In this document: positions 9,029 through 17,238 of the stretch, piece after piece
Position numbering within the stretch: the first letter of the stretch is position 1
Layout of the letters: every line of letters starts with the position of its first letter
Virus record (IMG/VR): IMGVR_UViG_3300034073_001167
Span: 1-36,544 of that record
Origin: a virus
Length of the DNA: 36,544 nt
Reading direction: 5' to 3' (one strand)
Translations under genes and position numbers: made by a program
The notes under the pieces: model-generated
Told to the model about the DNA's origin: nothing
What the model saw: only the letters and a program-made list of their open reading frames with translations
Database searches by the model: none

Positions 9029-11463
9029 TATCCTTTTGTTACGCCGTTTACAATAACTTCATAATTTGCCCCATCATAATGGGTATTCGTATCTATGGTG
9101 ACGGTTGAGCCGCTTATTATATATTGCACCGTTGGCAATAACTTTTGTCCGTTCTGGAATACAAGTACATTTGCATTCGTGTTGCTTACATTTGTTACGC
9201 CTGAGTTTACGGGTAATACAAGTACATTGGTTATTGAGTTAAGGAACGGCGTATAAGATAATTGAATGTTTACCGTTGCGCCATTTGCCCCCACCAAGCC
9301 GCTGCCCGATCCTGTCACCGTGCCACCCTGAGGAGATGCGCCTGCCAAAGTAATCGTATTACTTACTTTGCTTAAATCATTTACGTTTGGTTTTTCGTCG
9401 TATAAGATAACGGTACGCGCTGGGCTATTGGATTTGGGATTGTATTCAAGTTCTTGAATGATGAAATTAGAACTTCCAATCATTCCCTTGCGCCTGAATG
9501 ACAGTTGCGTTATGTCTTTGTTCTCCCATTTGACGAAGGTTGTGTATTGCTTTCCAAGTTCAATGCGTTTGTAAGTTTGCAAATGAAACGTTTTAAAAAC
9601 GCCTTGCATCACATTTGTATAATTGGTGACTTCATCTGAAAAGGAAAGGTTAAAATCGCCACCGCTCGGGTCATTGTAATTAACCATGAAAGCCGCAGGA
9701 AAATCAAAAGCCGAAGCCGCTGAACTTGCTTCATCGTACAAACGAACGTATCCGTCTAAGCCGCTTCGCCTGCCTGCGTAATAAAGCAAACGAGGTGCAA
9801 GATTATAATTGGGCTCAGCATCTGGCACCGTGTTATAATCGTCACCGAAAACAAGTGGCATCTGCGCCCCGTATGTTCCACCCGTGGTAATCGCCACGTC
9901 GTTTATATGAATGGCTTTGGCAAAGAACTTTGTGTAAAGAAATTCAATCCCATTTGGAAAACGATCCTCTGGAAAGTTGTAACCCCCTGAGTAAATGTTA
10001 ACCCCGCGCCTTGCTTCTTCTTTGTTTGTAGTGTCATCATCCGTGGCATAAGCCAGTACCTGACTTGATTTGTAATTATCAAGAATGGTTAATTCGCTTC
10101 CGTCAATGTCACGGGTATTTAAGTCGTACTTATTCGTATCCTTAAAAAAGCCGTCAAAGGTTGTAAGGGTAATCGCGCCGCTTGCATTGGCTCGATACCT
10201 TACCGTGTAATTGTCTTTTGGGTATGCGTACACTTGTTTGCTTAGCACGTCTGTTTCCCATGCAAGATTAAAAATGGTTGTTAAATCAGCAATAATATCT
10301 TTGACGTACCAACTATTAGGTATGATGTATTCCAAATTTACCGTTTCGCCTTGCTCTAATCCTTCCTTTTGTGCCACCACGGAAAATGAGCCACCGATAA
10401 CAAGGTTAAATGTTACGTTCTCGTACCTCAGCCTCATTTTAACCAAGTCACCTGCCACCAAGTCCCCAAGGAACTCAAGCGCAATAGAATCGTTCAACGA
10501 TGTTTCATTTGTCAAATCATACGTTGAAACATTGTCTCCGTTAACATCAAAGAAAAGAATGAGTTCTGCAAATGTCTCAGGGTCACCAATAGAAGCCGTT
10601 AAGGTAACGTTTAGCTCAGCGATTAATTCATACAACGCATTTATTGGCACGGTATAAACGCCGCCCGTATAATTGCCTCCAGTATCAAAGTTGGGTGACG
10701 TGGTTTCATTTGTAAAGGCAATGTCAACCGTCCCGTAATCACCTGAGGAATAAACGAAGGATGAAGGCGAAGGATTGGAAGCCCTCATGTTTACAAAGTC
10801 TTTAATGTAATCAGCATCCAAGTTAAGCCCCATTGGAATAATCAAACGGCTGAAAGGATCGGTTTTGAAGATGCTGTTTAATTGGTATCCTTTGTTTTGA
10901 AAAGCCTTTTCCAATATTTGCCAAATGAAAATGGCAGGTGTCAACTCATTATCAACAATGTACGTTTCATTTTCCCACGCCCTCCATTTCATCAGGATGA
11001 AACAATGTTCCGAAGTAAATGGATTGTAATTTGTTTTTACCGTTGCTGTGGAAACGGTTATGTCCTGCCAACCAAGTGACCTGACTAAGATGTTACCCAC
11101 GTCTGCGAACCAATCTGCATTGTTCCCAATCAATGCTACCTTGTAATTATTCGCCTTGAATCCGTGGTTCATGGCGTTTAATTCACCTGAATCCAACCGC
11201 GCTTTGCCTGTGAGAATTGGAACTCCATTTGCCTCCAGCCGTGCGGGTAATAACTTGTAAGCATTGTTTACAATGACATTTGGCGTTTCAATGTTTTCAA
11301 AGATTTCAATGTTCGTCTTTGTACCTGGTAAGGTTACATTCCTTTTCGAGTGCGCTCCCGATATATTACCAAGCTCAATGTTCTCAATCGAATAATCAAT
11401 CGTGACATTGACATCCTTTTGGTTTAAATCGACCTCTTGATTATTTATAAATAATTTTATCAT
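9028..11463 (-). CDS. large tail (tip/hub-associated) protein
   Basis: An 811-residue beta-rich protein starting MIKLFINNQEVDLNQKDV. The N-terminal part (IENIELGNISGAHSKRNVTL, then NAYKLLPARLEANGVPILTG) matches a tail protein common next to the tape measure in Bacteroidota phages. The middle has WRAWENETYIVDNELTP and many aromatic strands. The last 110 residues are low-complexity and Ig-like (GASPQGGTVTGSGSGLVG), typical of an exposed domain. It overlaps the neighbouring 400-residue gene by 4 nt (ATGA). A distal tail or hub role is inferred from neighbours. Confidence 0.6.
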   Translation of the reverse strand: MIKLFINNQEVDLNQKDVNVTIDYSIENIELGNISGAHSKRNVTLPGTKTNIEIFENIETPNVIVNNAYKLLPARLEANGVPILTGKARLDSGELNAMNHGFKANNYKVALIGNNADWFADVGNILVRSLGWQDITVSTATVKTNYNPFTSEHCFILMKWRAWENETYIVDNELTPAIFIWQILEKAFQNKGYQLNSIFKTDPFSRLIIPMGLNLDADYIKDFVNMRASNPSPSSFVYSSGDYGTVDIAFTNETTSPNFDTGGNYTGGVYTVPINALYELIAELNVTLTASIGDPETFAELILFFDVNGDNVSTYDLTNETSLNDSIALEFLGDLVAGDLVKMRLRYENVTFNLVIGGSFSVVAQKEGLEQGETVNLEYIIPNSWYVKDIIADLTTIFNLAWETDVLSKQVYAYPKDNYTVRYRANASGAITLTTFDGFFKDTNKYDLNTRDIDGSELTILDNYKSSQVLAYATDDDTTNKEEARRGVNIYSGGYNFPEDRFPNGIEFLYTKFFAKAIHINDVAITTGGTYGAQMPLVFGDDYNTVPDAEPNYNLAPRLLYYAGRRSGLDGYVRLYDEASSAASAFDFPAAFMVNYNDPSGGDFNLSFSDEVTNYTNVMQGVFKTFHLQTYKRIELGKQYTTFVKWENKDITQLSFRRKGMIGSSNFIIQELEYNPKSNSPARTVILYDEKPNVNDLSKVSNTITLAGASPQGGTVTGSGSGLVGANGATVNIQLSYTPFLNSITNVLVLPVNSGVTNVSNTNANVLVFQNGQKLLPTVQYIISGSTVTIDTNTHYDGANYEVIVNGVTKG

Positions 11464-12662
11464 AGCTGAGCCACTGGCGTATTTTGATAAATGATTTCAA
11501 ACGAAACACCAATGTCGGTTGCCCTGTTGTTATCCGTGTTTATCTCCCCGTTGGCAATGGTGACATTAACATATTTGCCATTCTCAATGATGTACACCTC
11601 AGGACTATTAAACATTGTGGCAATATACAAGGCATCCTCATGACTTACCGCCACCGTAACCGTCTTACTTTTGTTTGACCTTTGATTAACTTTGATAATA
11701 TTTTTATCAAAGGTATTTGCCTTTGGATTTGCGGTAATATCCCACCTTTGCGCAAGGTTGAGCGTGTCCGCGTTGCTTGTTTGTTTATCAATCATTAGAC
11801 CCGTGAATTGGTAGCTTTCCGCGCCTCCATGTTTGCCGAACCAATGAAGCTCAATATTATCGTCACAATTTGGATAAATGTAAATGCGTTGCCTTTCGCT
11901 TAACCTTGTAAATGCTCCGTCGTATGAGCCAACAGAAACGTCGTAATAATCGTATAAGTTTGGGTCGGTTGGAAAATTGCCAGCGTGAAAAATGGCGCTG
12001 CTTCCAAATATATTTGATACGCCAACGGACAAAGAATATAAGTCATTGTTTGCCGTGGAGTTTAAATTGTCAACAATGGTAAGCGCCGAAGATCCTGACT
12101 TAAAATAAAATTCAAATTGAGCCGCATTAGTGCCACGCCCAAGGTAACTTAAAAATATGTTACCCGATGAATTGCACTTAATAAAATCATTCCTTTGTGT
12201 CAGGAATAAGAAAGGATTTGCTGAGGGTTGATAAAAGTCCCCCATGTCATATTCCCCATCCACAAACAATGAAGGCAAAACGTATGCCGTGGTGCTGCTT
12301 TGCGCTGCCGTTGAGGTAACGACGAAGCCAGATGAATTAATCGTTTGATTAAACGCCGTGCAATACAATGATGAAATAACGTCGGTATTATTTGTAAGAC
12401 TGAATCCGTAAAGGTTTCCGAAGAAACTTGTTTTGGCGTTTGTCTTTGGCGCAAGCTGAGTAATCAAGAACGATTGGACATTTGTGTCAAACACTGCCGA
12501 GGTTCCACTTGTTCCCGTTTGAGCCGCCAAGAAAGAACCTTCCAATGTTCCATCAAGGTAAACATTGACTTGCTGCTGGATAACGCCAGACGGTTCAATG
12601 GAACGAAACGACACGGGGTAAAGGCTGCTTGATATGGTATCGGGGTTTATCGTGTAACTCAT
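11460..12662 (-). CDS. tail protein
   Basis: A 400-residue, almost entirely beta-strand protein (MSYTINPDTISSSLYPVSF, later QRIYIYPNCDDNIELHWFGK and VTVAVSHEDALYIATMF). It overlaps the gene before and the gene after by 4 nt each, so all are translated together with the tail tip protein. Size and placement two genes before the tape measure suggest a distal tail or baseplate component. No enzyme motif is visible and no named family is recognised. Confidence 0.55.
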   Translation of the reverse strand: MSYTINPDTISSSLYPVSFRSIEPSGVIQQQVNVYLDGTLEGSFLAAQTGTSGTSAVFDTNVQSFLITQLAPKTNAKTSFFGNLYGFSLTNNTDVISSLYCTAFNQTINSSGFVVTSTAAQSSTTAYVLPSLFVDGEYDMGDFYQPSANPFLFLTQRNDFIKCNSSGNIFLSYLGRGTNAAQFEFYFKSGSSALTIVDNLNSTANNDLYSLSVGVSNIFGSSAIFHAGNFPTDPNLYDYYDVSVGSYDGAFTRLSERQRIYIYPNCDDNIELHWFGKHGGAESYQFTGLMIDKQTSNADTLNLAQRWDITANPKANTFDKNIIKVNQRSNKSKTVTVAVSHEDALYIATMFNSPEVYIIENGKYVNVTIANGEINTDNNRATDIGVSFEIIYQNTPVAQL

Positions 12663-13186
12663 CTGTTAAGTATTGATTTGTAAAATGTTTCAACCGTAAT
12701 TATCATGCTTTGATAAATTGCCATGTTTATCAAGTGCGACATTTCAGCCTCCTTCTTATCCAATGCTTCTTCAATGAAGCCTGTGCGCTTTCCAGTCTTT
12801 GAATGCTTTTGGCTTTTAATTGTTGGCATACCTTCCTTTTTATGCTTTGAGGCAATAGCGAAGGCAATTGATTTAGCTTCTTTATCCGATGCGCCAAACC
12901 TTTGTTTAGCATATTTCATTAAGCCTTTAATGTACTCGCTTTCCTTGCGTCCGCTTCCTGGGTAATACGGAATCTTTGTTGCAAGTACCCCTTTGTTATT
13001 GATTGCCATATACTCTGGGACATAGCCTTCAATGATTAATTCATTTGTTTGGAAGCGTATAACCGTTTCCATGTTCTTAATGGCTGCGCCTGTCAAGTTG
13101 TGCCCTTGCGCCTTCCATTCATTCGCCACGGCATCAATCGCCATTTGCGCAATGTCATCCGCCAACTTTTGAAGTTCGTCTAACAT
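12659..13186 (-). CDS. HK97 gp10-like tail/neck completion protein (candidate)
   Basis: A 175-residue protein with a helical N-terminus (LQKLADDIAQMAIDAVANEW), a central GHNLTGAAIKNMET segment, a beta part ending KIPYYPGSGRKES, and a basic C-terminal half. A helix followed by an xxxxTG turn and a small beta sheet is reminiscent of gp10-like proteins that join head and tail. It overlaps the upstream gene by 7 nt and the downstream one by 4 nt. The assignment is by general pattern and neighbours. Confidence 0.45.
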   Translation of the reverse strand: MLDELQKLADDIAQMAIDAVANEWKAQGHNLTGAAIKNMETVIRFQTNELIIEGYVPEYMAINNKGVLATKIPYYPGSGRKESEYIKGLMKYAKQRFGASDKEAKSIAFAIASKHKKEGMPTIKSQKHSKTGKRTGFIEEALDKKEAEMSHLINMAIYQSMIITVETFYKSILNR

Positions 13187-13635
13187 GAAGAAATAACGTT
13201 TAAATTGAATGTCGCCTGTACGCTTATTAACCTTTGTATTGAGGAGAAGCTATCCAATGTCATTTGAACTCCTTCGGCAATGTTTCCAGCCTGTTTATTT
13301 GTATTTATCTGCAACATGAATTTTTCAGCCAACAAAGTCAAGGCTGACCACTTTTCTATTTGCGTATCCTCATTAACCGTGCCATCTTCATTATATCCAA
13401 GTAAATCGTCAAAGAACAAAGTAATTTGATACACGTCGCGGCGTGTTATCGGGTTATTTGTCAGCGTTGGCACGGCAAAGAAAACCCTGGGGAATAAGTT
13501 TGTACTGTTTTCCCCCACGCCGTCGTAATCCTGTGACCTCGTCCGATCCGACGGCCAACCGAAAGAAAAGCCGTTTAGTCCTTGCGTTGCGTCCGTGGTA
13601 CTTTTGAATAAGTCTGCGATTTCTAATAGTGTCAT
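13180..13635 (-). CDS. putative tail terminator / head-tail joining protein
   Basis: A 151-residue alpha/beta protein (MTLLEIADLFKSTTDA, RVFFAVPTLTNNPITRRDVY, SSIQRLISVQATFNLNV). The size, the strand at FQ-like position (YQITLFFDDLLG) and the C-terminal strand that often pairs in ring-forming terminators fit a tail terminator or minor capsid role. It starts 4 nt inside the end of the chaperone extension frame. Evidence is weak; context is the main support. Confidence 0.4.
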   Translation of the reverse strand: MTLLEIADLFKSTTDATQGLNGFSFGWPSDRTRSQDYDGVGENSTNLFPRVFFAVPTLTNNPITRRDVYQITLFFDDLLGYNEDGTVNEDTQIEKWSALTLLAEKFMLQINTNKQAGNIAEGVQMTLDSFSSIQRLISVQATFNLNVISSC

Positions 13636-13910
13636 TTCTTTTGCTTTTGTATCTCATTGTAAAGATTGTCCTCAGCCGCTTTGCTCGCAAGGTATTGAAA
13701 GACCTCATATAAATTTGCCCTTTCGCTTGATTGTAAGGGTGTGAGCCCTGCAAGGTTAAACAATCCGCACTCAGCTATTTTCTTAATGGTCAAGTACCAA
13801 CCGTATTTATCATTCAATTGTCTTGAAGCGCTGGCATACTTTGCATCGCCTTTCGAAGCATAGAGGTCTGCAAATCGACTTGATAACTCTCGCTTAACTT
13901 CGTCAAAAAA
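13632..13910 (-). CDS. C-terminal extension of tail assembly chaperone, read by probable -1 frameshift
   Basis: The 61-codon frame often taken as a gene here would have to start at TTG 13817 and has no ATG. The same frame is open upstream all the way to a run of nine T on the minus strand (13905-13913) inside the preceding gene. That frame is the -1 frame of the preceding gene. From the slip site it encodes about 90 residues (DEVKRELSSRFADLY, then KYGWYLTIKKIAECGLFNLAG) that read like one continuous helical protein. The arrangement matches the G/GT tail assembly chaperones of lambda-like phages. Separate initiation at TTG is the alternative. Confidence 0.65.
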   Translation of the reverse strand, partial: FFDEVKRELSSRFADLYASKGDAKYASASRQLNDKYGWYLTIKKIAECGLFNLAGLTPLQSSERANLYEVFQYLASKAAEDNLYNEIQKQKK

Positions 13911-14707
13911 AAACCAATTTCAAAGCCAACTTGTAAAGGCAATTTTAAAAAGTCAAGGCAATTCCTTTGAAATACCTCTTCGCTGTATGACTCATCCTTT
14001 TTCCTAAGCAACACGGCAATGACATGAAGCAAACCCTGAGCGTCATTGTTTTCAATCGCCTTGCGCCCTTTGTCAAATTGCGCTGCCTCAGCGAATTCAA
14101 GTAACGTTGATTTTGCCATTAGCTTATCAGGAAGGTAATACAAGGTTCCATTAAAGTCGTAAATCTGTTTGTATTTCAATTCCTCGGGTACGCTTATCGC
14201 ATTGAGTATCTTTGAGAACATGAAAGTCAAATATTTTAACTCCAGACTTTCCGCAACTTTGCCATAACAAGCATCCAGGGGAATGCCCGTGAAATAATTA
14301 ACCACCTTTGCCATGTACGGGTATTTTACCTGCGCCTCCCAAACCTCGTCCATGATTTCAAAGCATTCAATAAGTTTGCTTTGGCTTTGATTAAATTGGT
14401 CAATCAATGCTGGAAGGAAACGGCGCACGTTGTCTTTGACATTATTTGTCAAAAGGATTATTTCACATTCTTTTACCACGTCCGTCGGCGTTGCCTTCAA
14501 GTCAATGCCTAACTTCTTTGCATACGGTTTGATTTTATCATACGCCGCGTTCATTTGCTTTTGCGCAATCAAAGCATCAAGTTCAATCTCGGGGTATTGA
14601 GGTAAAATAAACTTATGAAAATAAACGTATTGCTCAAGCGTTATATCCGCTGCGGTTTCAGGATAAAAATACTTTGTATCGGAGTGGCTTAAATGAAATT
14701 GTACCAT
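13814..14707 (-). CDS. tail assembly chaperone (gpG-like), frameshift donor
   Basis: A 297-residue mostly helical protein (MVQFHLSHSDTKYFY, QIYDFNGTLYYLPDKLMAKS). Near its end, codons 266-268 lie in the sequence GGTTTTTTTTTG on the minus strand, coding G-F-F-L. A -1 slip there would replace the last 29 residues with the downstream 90-residue extension, giving a product of about 358 residues. In known phages the short form is abundant and the long form rare, and both bind the tape measure during tail assembly. Here the pair sits four genes upstream of the tape measure rather than next to it. The family is inferred from this layout. Confidence 0.6.
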   Translation of the reverse strand: MVQFHLSHSDTKYFYPETAADITLEQYVYFHKFILPQYPEIELDALIAQKQMNAAYDKIKPYAKKLGIDLKATPTDVVKECEIILLTNNVKDNVRRFLPALIDQFNQSQSKLIECFEIMDEVWEAQVKYPYMAKVVNYFTGIPLDACYGKVAESLELKYLTFMFSKILNAISVPEELKYKQIYDFNGTLYYLPDKLMAKSTLLEFAEAAQFDKGRKAIENNDAQGLLHVIAVLLRKKDESYSEEVFQRNCLDFLKLPLQVGFEIGFFLTKLSESYQVDLQTSMLRKAMQSMPALQDN

Positions 14708-15003
14708 TATTTGCGTTTGCTTTTTCTTGAGGGTTCGGAAATGTTATCTGCAATGCTTGCGCTCGGTTCAATGTTTTTTGGCTTATCAACCACTTGCGGC
14801 AATGCTTTTTCATGGCTCACCAATGGCAATGACTCAGGGCGTTTCAACTCCCTGTACCTGCCCGTGCCCGTCAAGCGCACTGCCTTTTCAAGGTGAGAAC
14901 GAAGGAGAAGGAGTTGTTTCCTTCGCATGGGAAATTCTTGAATTTCCTTTGTTATCTCCTCAATTAAGTGAATGATGTAAACCGCCTTTTCGTTGTTTGT
15001 CAT
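14707..15003 (-). CDS. small basic hypothetical protein
   Basis: The start is set at ATG 15003 (MTNNEKAVYIIHLIEE), which overlaps the upstream stop as ATGA; a longer frame to 15042 would use a non-ATG start inside that gene. About 98 residues: a helical N-terminal half (EEITKEIQEFPMRRKQLLLL) and a polar tail ending SEPSRKSKRK. Its stop overlaps the chaperone start (TAATG). Function unknown; the tight coupling suggests a tail-assembly or regulatory helper. Confidence 0.5.
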   Translation of the reverse strand: MTNNEKAVYIIHLIEEITKEIQEFPMRRKQLLLLRSHLEKAVRLTGTGRYRELKRPESLPLVSHEKALPQVVDKPKNIEPSASIADNISEPSRKSKRK

Positions 15004-15242
15004 TTCGTTATGATATTTTTTAAATGCAATTCCACTTCGCACCAGTACGCCGTATTTTCGTCAACGTCTGAGCCAAGTTGCCCGCAAATCGTTTGATTAT
15101 TATTTATGATTATGTCAACTAAAAGCAAGGCTATTTTCTTTGCCTCAAGCCAACTATCGTATTCACCCGTTACCACGTGCCGATAAGGCAATGTGTCGTA
15201 AATTATTAAATGCAATTCTCTTGCTTTGTCTTTTGTTGTCAT
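15000..15242 (-). CDS. small hypothetical protein, member 3 of a tandem family
   Basis: Start chosen at ATG 15242 (MTTKDKARELHLIIYD), an ATGA overlap with the upstream stop; 80 residues. It shares a plan with the two genes upstream: an opening K-x-K-A-x-E-L, a central AKKIALLLVDIIINNN, and a final YWCEVELHLKNI. It is the most diverged of the three. Such short proteins are common in Bacteroidota phages; no function is known to me. Confidence 0.55.
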   Translation of the reverse strand: MTTKDKARELHLIIYDTLPYRHVVTGEYDSWLEAKKIALLLVDIIINNNQTICGQLGSDVDENTAYWCEVELHLKNIITK

Positions 15243-15466
15243 AGGTTTTGTATTTCGTCTTTTACGTCTAACCAATAATGAGATAAACTAAAGTCTTTGT
15301 CAACTGAATTGATATTTAAAATTTCATCCACGGCAGTCAATGCGTGTCCCTTTGCCTTTGACGAATCAACGTGTATAATCCAGCCTTTTGTTTCGGTTAA
15401 AAGTTTTCTGCGTTCACTAAATTTGTCTATTAGTTCCTCTGCTTTTTCTTTTGGTGTTTGGCTCAT
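15239..15466 (-). CDS. small hypothetical protein, member 2 of a tandem family
   Basis: A 75-residue protein (MSQTPKEKAEELIDKFSERR, then AKGHALTAVDEILN and YWLDVKDEIQNL). It is clearly paralogous to the gene upstream, with the same opening, the same A-VDEILN core and the same YW-x-x-V-K-x-EI-x-NL ending. It overlaps both neighbours by 4 nt. Predicted all-helical and cytoplasmic. Function unknown. Confidence 0.6.
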   Translation of the reverse strand: MSQTPKEKAEELIDKFSERRKLLTETKGWIIHVDSSKAKGHALTAVDEILNINSVDKDFSLSHYWLDVKDEIQNL

Positions 15467-15690
15467 AAGTTTTCAATTTCATGTTTAACTTTTTGCCAAT
15501 AATATTTATCAATTCTGAACAATCCTTGTTCTTGATTATGATGGTTTAAAATTTCATCTACTGCAATCAATGCAAATTGCTTTGCTTTAGATAAATCAAT
15601 GCGCTGCTTCCAGCCTTCAAATTCATCAAATAATTTTGTGCGAATAGTAAACTTATTAAACAATTCCTTTGCTTTTTCTTCTGGTGTCAT
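15463..15690 (-). CDS. small hypothetical protein, member 1 of a tandem family
   Basis: The start is placed at ATG 15690 (MTPEEKAKELFNKFTI), 7 nt after the terminase stop; the frame extends further but only by overlapping terminase. 75 residues, with AKQFALIAVDEILN in the middle and YWQKVKHEIENL at the end. It is the first of three tandem paralogues between terminase and the tail module, consistent with duplication. Function unknown. Confidence 0.6.
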   Translation of the reverse strand: MTPEEKAKELFNKFTIRTKLFDEFEGWKQRIDLSKAKQFALIAVDEILNHHNQEQGLFRIDKYYWQKVKHEIENL

Positions 15691-15697
15691 TTGTCTT

Positions 15698-16927
15698 TTA
15701 ATTAAATGCAAGTAAATCGCTGCCTTGTAATAAACGCATCGAGGCATAGCGTAGGCTGTCGCAACAATGATTTTCCGCGTCTAAAGGCGTTGAACTTTTC
15801 CTGTCGTTCCAAATGTAATTCCTTAATTCATGCTTCATATTATACGATTCTGGTGTTACAACAATAGTATAATCAAGCATTCGTTTTATTCCATCAACCA
15901 CGCTGCCCGCGTACTTTTCCGTCTTATGTACGTTGATTCCGTTTGAGGTAAGCGCGTCTATCAAACGTGGTTCGCTTGTATCAGCGACAACCATGGCATC
16001 AAGTTCAATGCTATTTCTAATCTTTGTAAGCACCATGTCGTATGAAAGACTTTGCTCGTAAATGATTTCCTTTACGTATATCTTGTTTGCCGTGGTATCA
16101 ACCGCGACTTTGACCAATGCCAAAGGATCGGGATAAAATCCAAAGTCAAGCCCGTAGGCAAAAGGCAAAGAGTTATCAAATTCGCCTTCAACCCAATTTG
16201 GAAATATTACCCCCTGTTTCTTATCCAGCCACTTACCCAAGAACCTGTGCGCGTATGCATCAGGGTACTTGGTTTTAATCGCGTCTATCTTGTTCGTGTA
16301 ATCTTTGCTAAGGTTGTGGTAATTATCTAAGTACGTTGTATGTATATGCGTTATATCCTCATGCGTGCTTATCGGTATTGAATGCCCGTCAATCGTTTCC
16401 ATGCGATGTGACTTTTCAAACCAACGCTTCCAAATCCAATGCTCCACGTCCTGCGGGTTCATAACAAGGATAACAAGGTTCGGCGTATCAGGCATCCTGA
16501 TTGATTCATCAATCGTATCAAAGTCTTTTTCGCTTACAAATTCCTCAGCCTCGTCCACGATGAAAACATTGAGACCAGGTATAGACTTTAACTTTGCCGT
16601 TTGATTTCCTGAACTTGTTTTGATGCCTGAGAAAATTATTTCACTCTTTGTCACCTTGTGACCAATTTGCGCGTTGGTCATATTGAACTCGTCACCCACG
16701 CCCAACAAGTCAATCTTTTCCCTGAACTCTGGGATAACGGAAATGTTGGCACTTGATAACGTGTACCGGGTAAACAGTACCTTCCAATTTTTGTAAGCAA
16801 GTAACATATTACAAGCCCAAAGCCCCACGGTGAAAGACTTTGCCGAACCACGTCCACCAGTTATCAGGAAATAACGTGTTTTCGGTTGCCATAATGATTC
16901 GTACTTTTCACTTACCTTTATCTGCAT
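15698..16927 (-). CDS. terL: terminase large subunit
   Basis: A 409-residue packaging motor. The ATPase half has a Walker A motif GGRGSAKS at residues 24-31, Walker B VFIVDEAEE at 121-129, and a coupling segment VILVMNPQD near 152-160. The nuclease half has the expected acidic residues: Asp261 in YGLDFGFYPDP, Asp316 in VVADTSEPR and Asp390 in HCCDSLRYA. The layout is that of the PBSX/Terminase_3 type. The enzyme docks on the portal, translocates DNA into the prohead and cuts it. It overlaps the small-subunit candidate by 20 nt. Confidence 0.93.
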   Translation of the reverse strand: MQIKVSEKYESLWQPKTRYFLITGGRGSAKSFTVGLWACNMLLAYKNWKVLFTRYTLSSANISVIPEFREKIDLLGVGDEFNMTNAQIGHKVTKSEIIFSGIKTSSGNQTAKLKSIPGLNVFIVDEAEEFVSEKDFDTIDESIRMPDTPNLVILVMNPQDVEHWIWKRWFEKSHRMETIDGHSIPISTHEDITHIHTTYLDNYHNLSKDYTNKIDAIKTKYPDAYAHRFLGKWLDKKQGVIFPNWVEGEFDNSLPFAYGLDFGFYPDPLALVKVAVDTTANKIYVKEIIYEQSLSYDMVLTKIRNSIELDAMVVADTSEPRLIDALTSNGINVHKTEKYAGSVVDGIKRMLDYTIVVTPESYNMKHELRNYIWNDRKSSTPLDAENHCCDSLRYASMRLLQGSDLLAFN

Positions 16928-17219
16928 CCTTTGTGAAAATTATCGTTGGCACGGTTACCTTTTCCCCTTGCGTCGTTATGTCAATGTTTTGTTTGCTTTT
17001 GCCGTACGCCCTTTCAAGGAGCAACTGAGCCGCTTTGATATCACCCTTTGCAGCTTTGCCCCTTAGCATGTTTAAAATGGCTTGTGCTGCCGTAATGCCA
17101 TCCTTTTCTTCGCCCATGACCTCAGCCATAAGCAAGTCAATGGAAGGGAGTTTCTTTGGTCGACCAACGTTAACCGTGTTTCCAGATTTTAATTTGCCAT
17201 TGTTTTTTCCTTCCCTCAT
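16908..17219 (-). CDS. probable terminase small subunit
   Basis: A 103-residue basic protein from ATG 17219. It has a GRPKKLPSIDLLMAEVMGEE segment, then a helical part DIKAAQLLLERAYGKSKQNI that resembles DUF5681-type proteins placed beside terminase in other phages. It overlaps the large subunit start by 20 nt. The likely role is recognising the packaging site on phage DNA and recruiting the motor. Supported by position, size and charge; not by a diagnostic motif. Confidence 0.6.
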   Translation of the reverse strand: MREGKNNGKLKSGNTVNVGRPKKLPSIDLLMAEVMGEEKDGITAAQAILNMLRGKAAKGDIKAAQLLLERAYGKSKQNIDITTQGEKVTVPTIIFTKDADKGK

Positions 17220-17238
17220 GAAACGAGTTTTTTACGAG

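Noticed and set aside
10211-10657. 148-codon plus-strand open frame opposite the tail tip gene
   Set aside because: It lies fully antisense to a well-supported tail gene, with no promoter and no recognisable protein pattern.
13632-13817. A free-standing 61-residue gene
   Set aside because: It has only a TTG start and the frame is open further upstream to the T9 run, so a frameshift extension explains it better.
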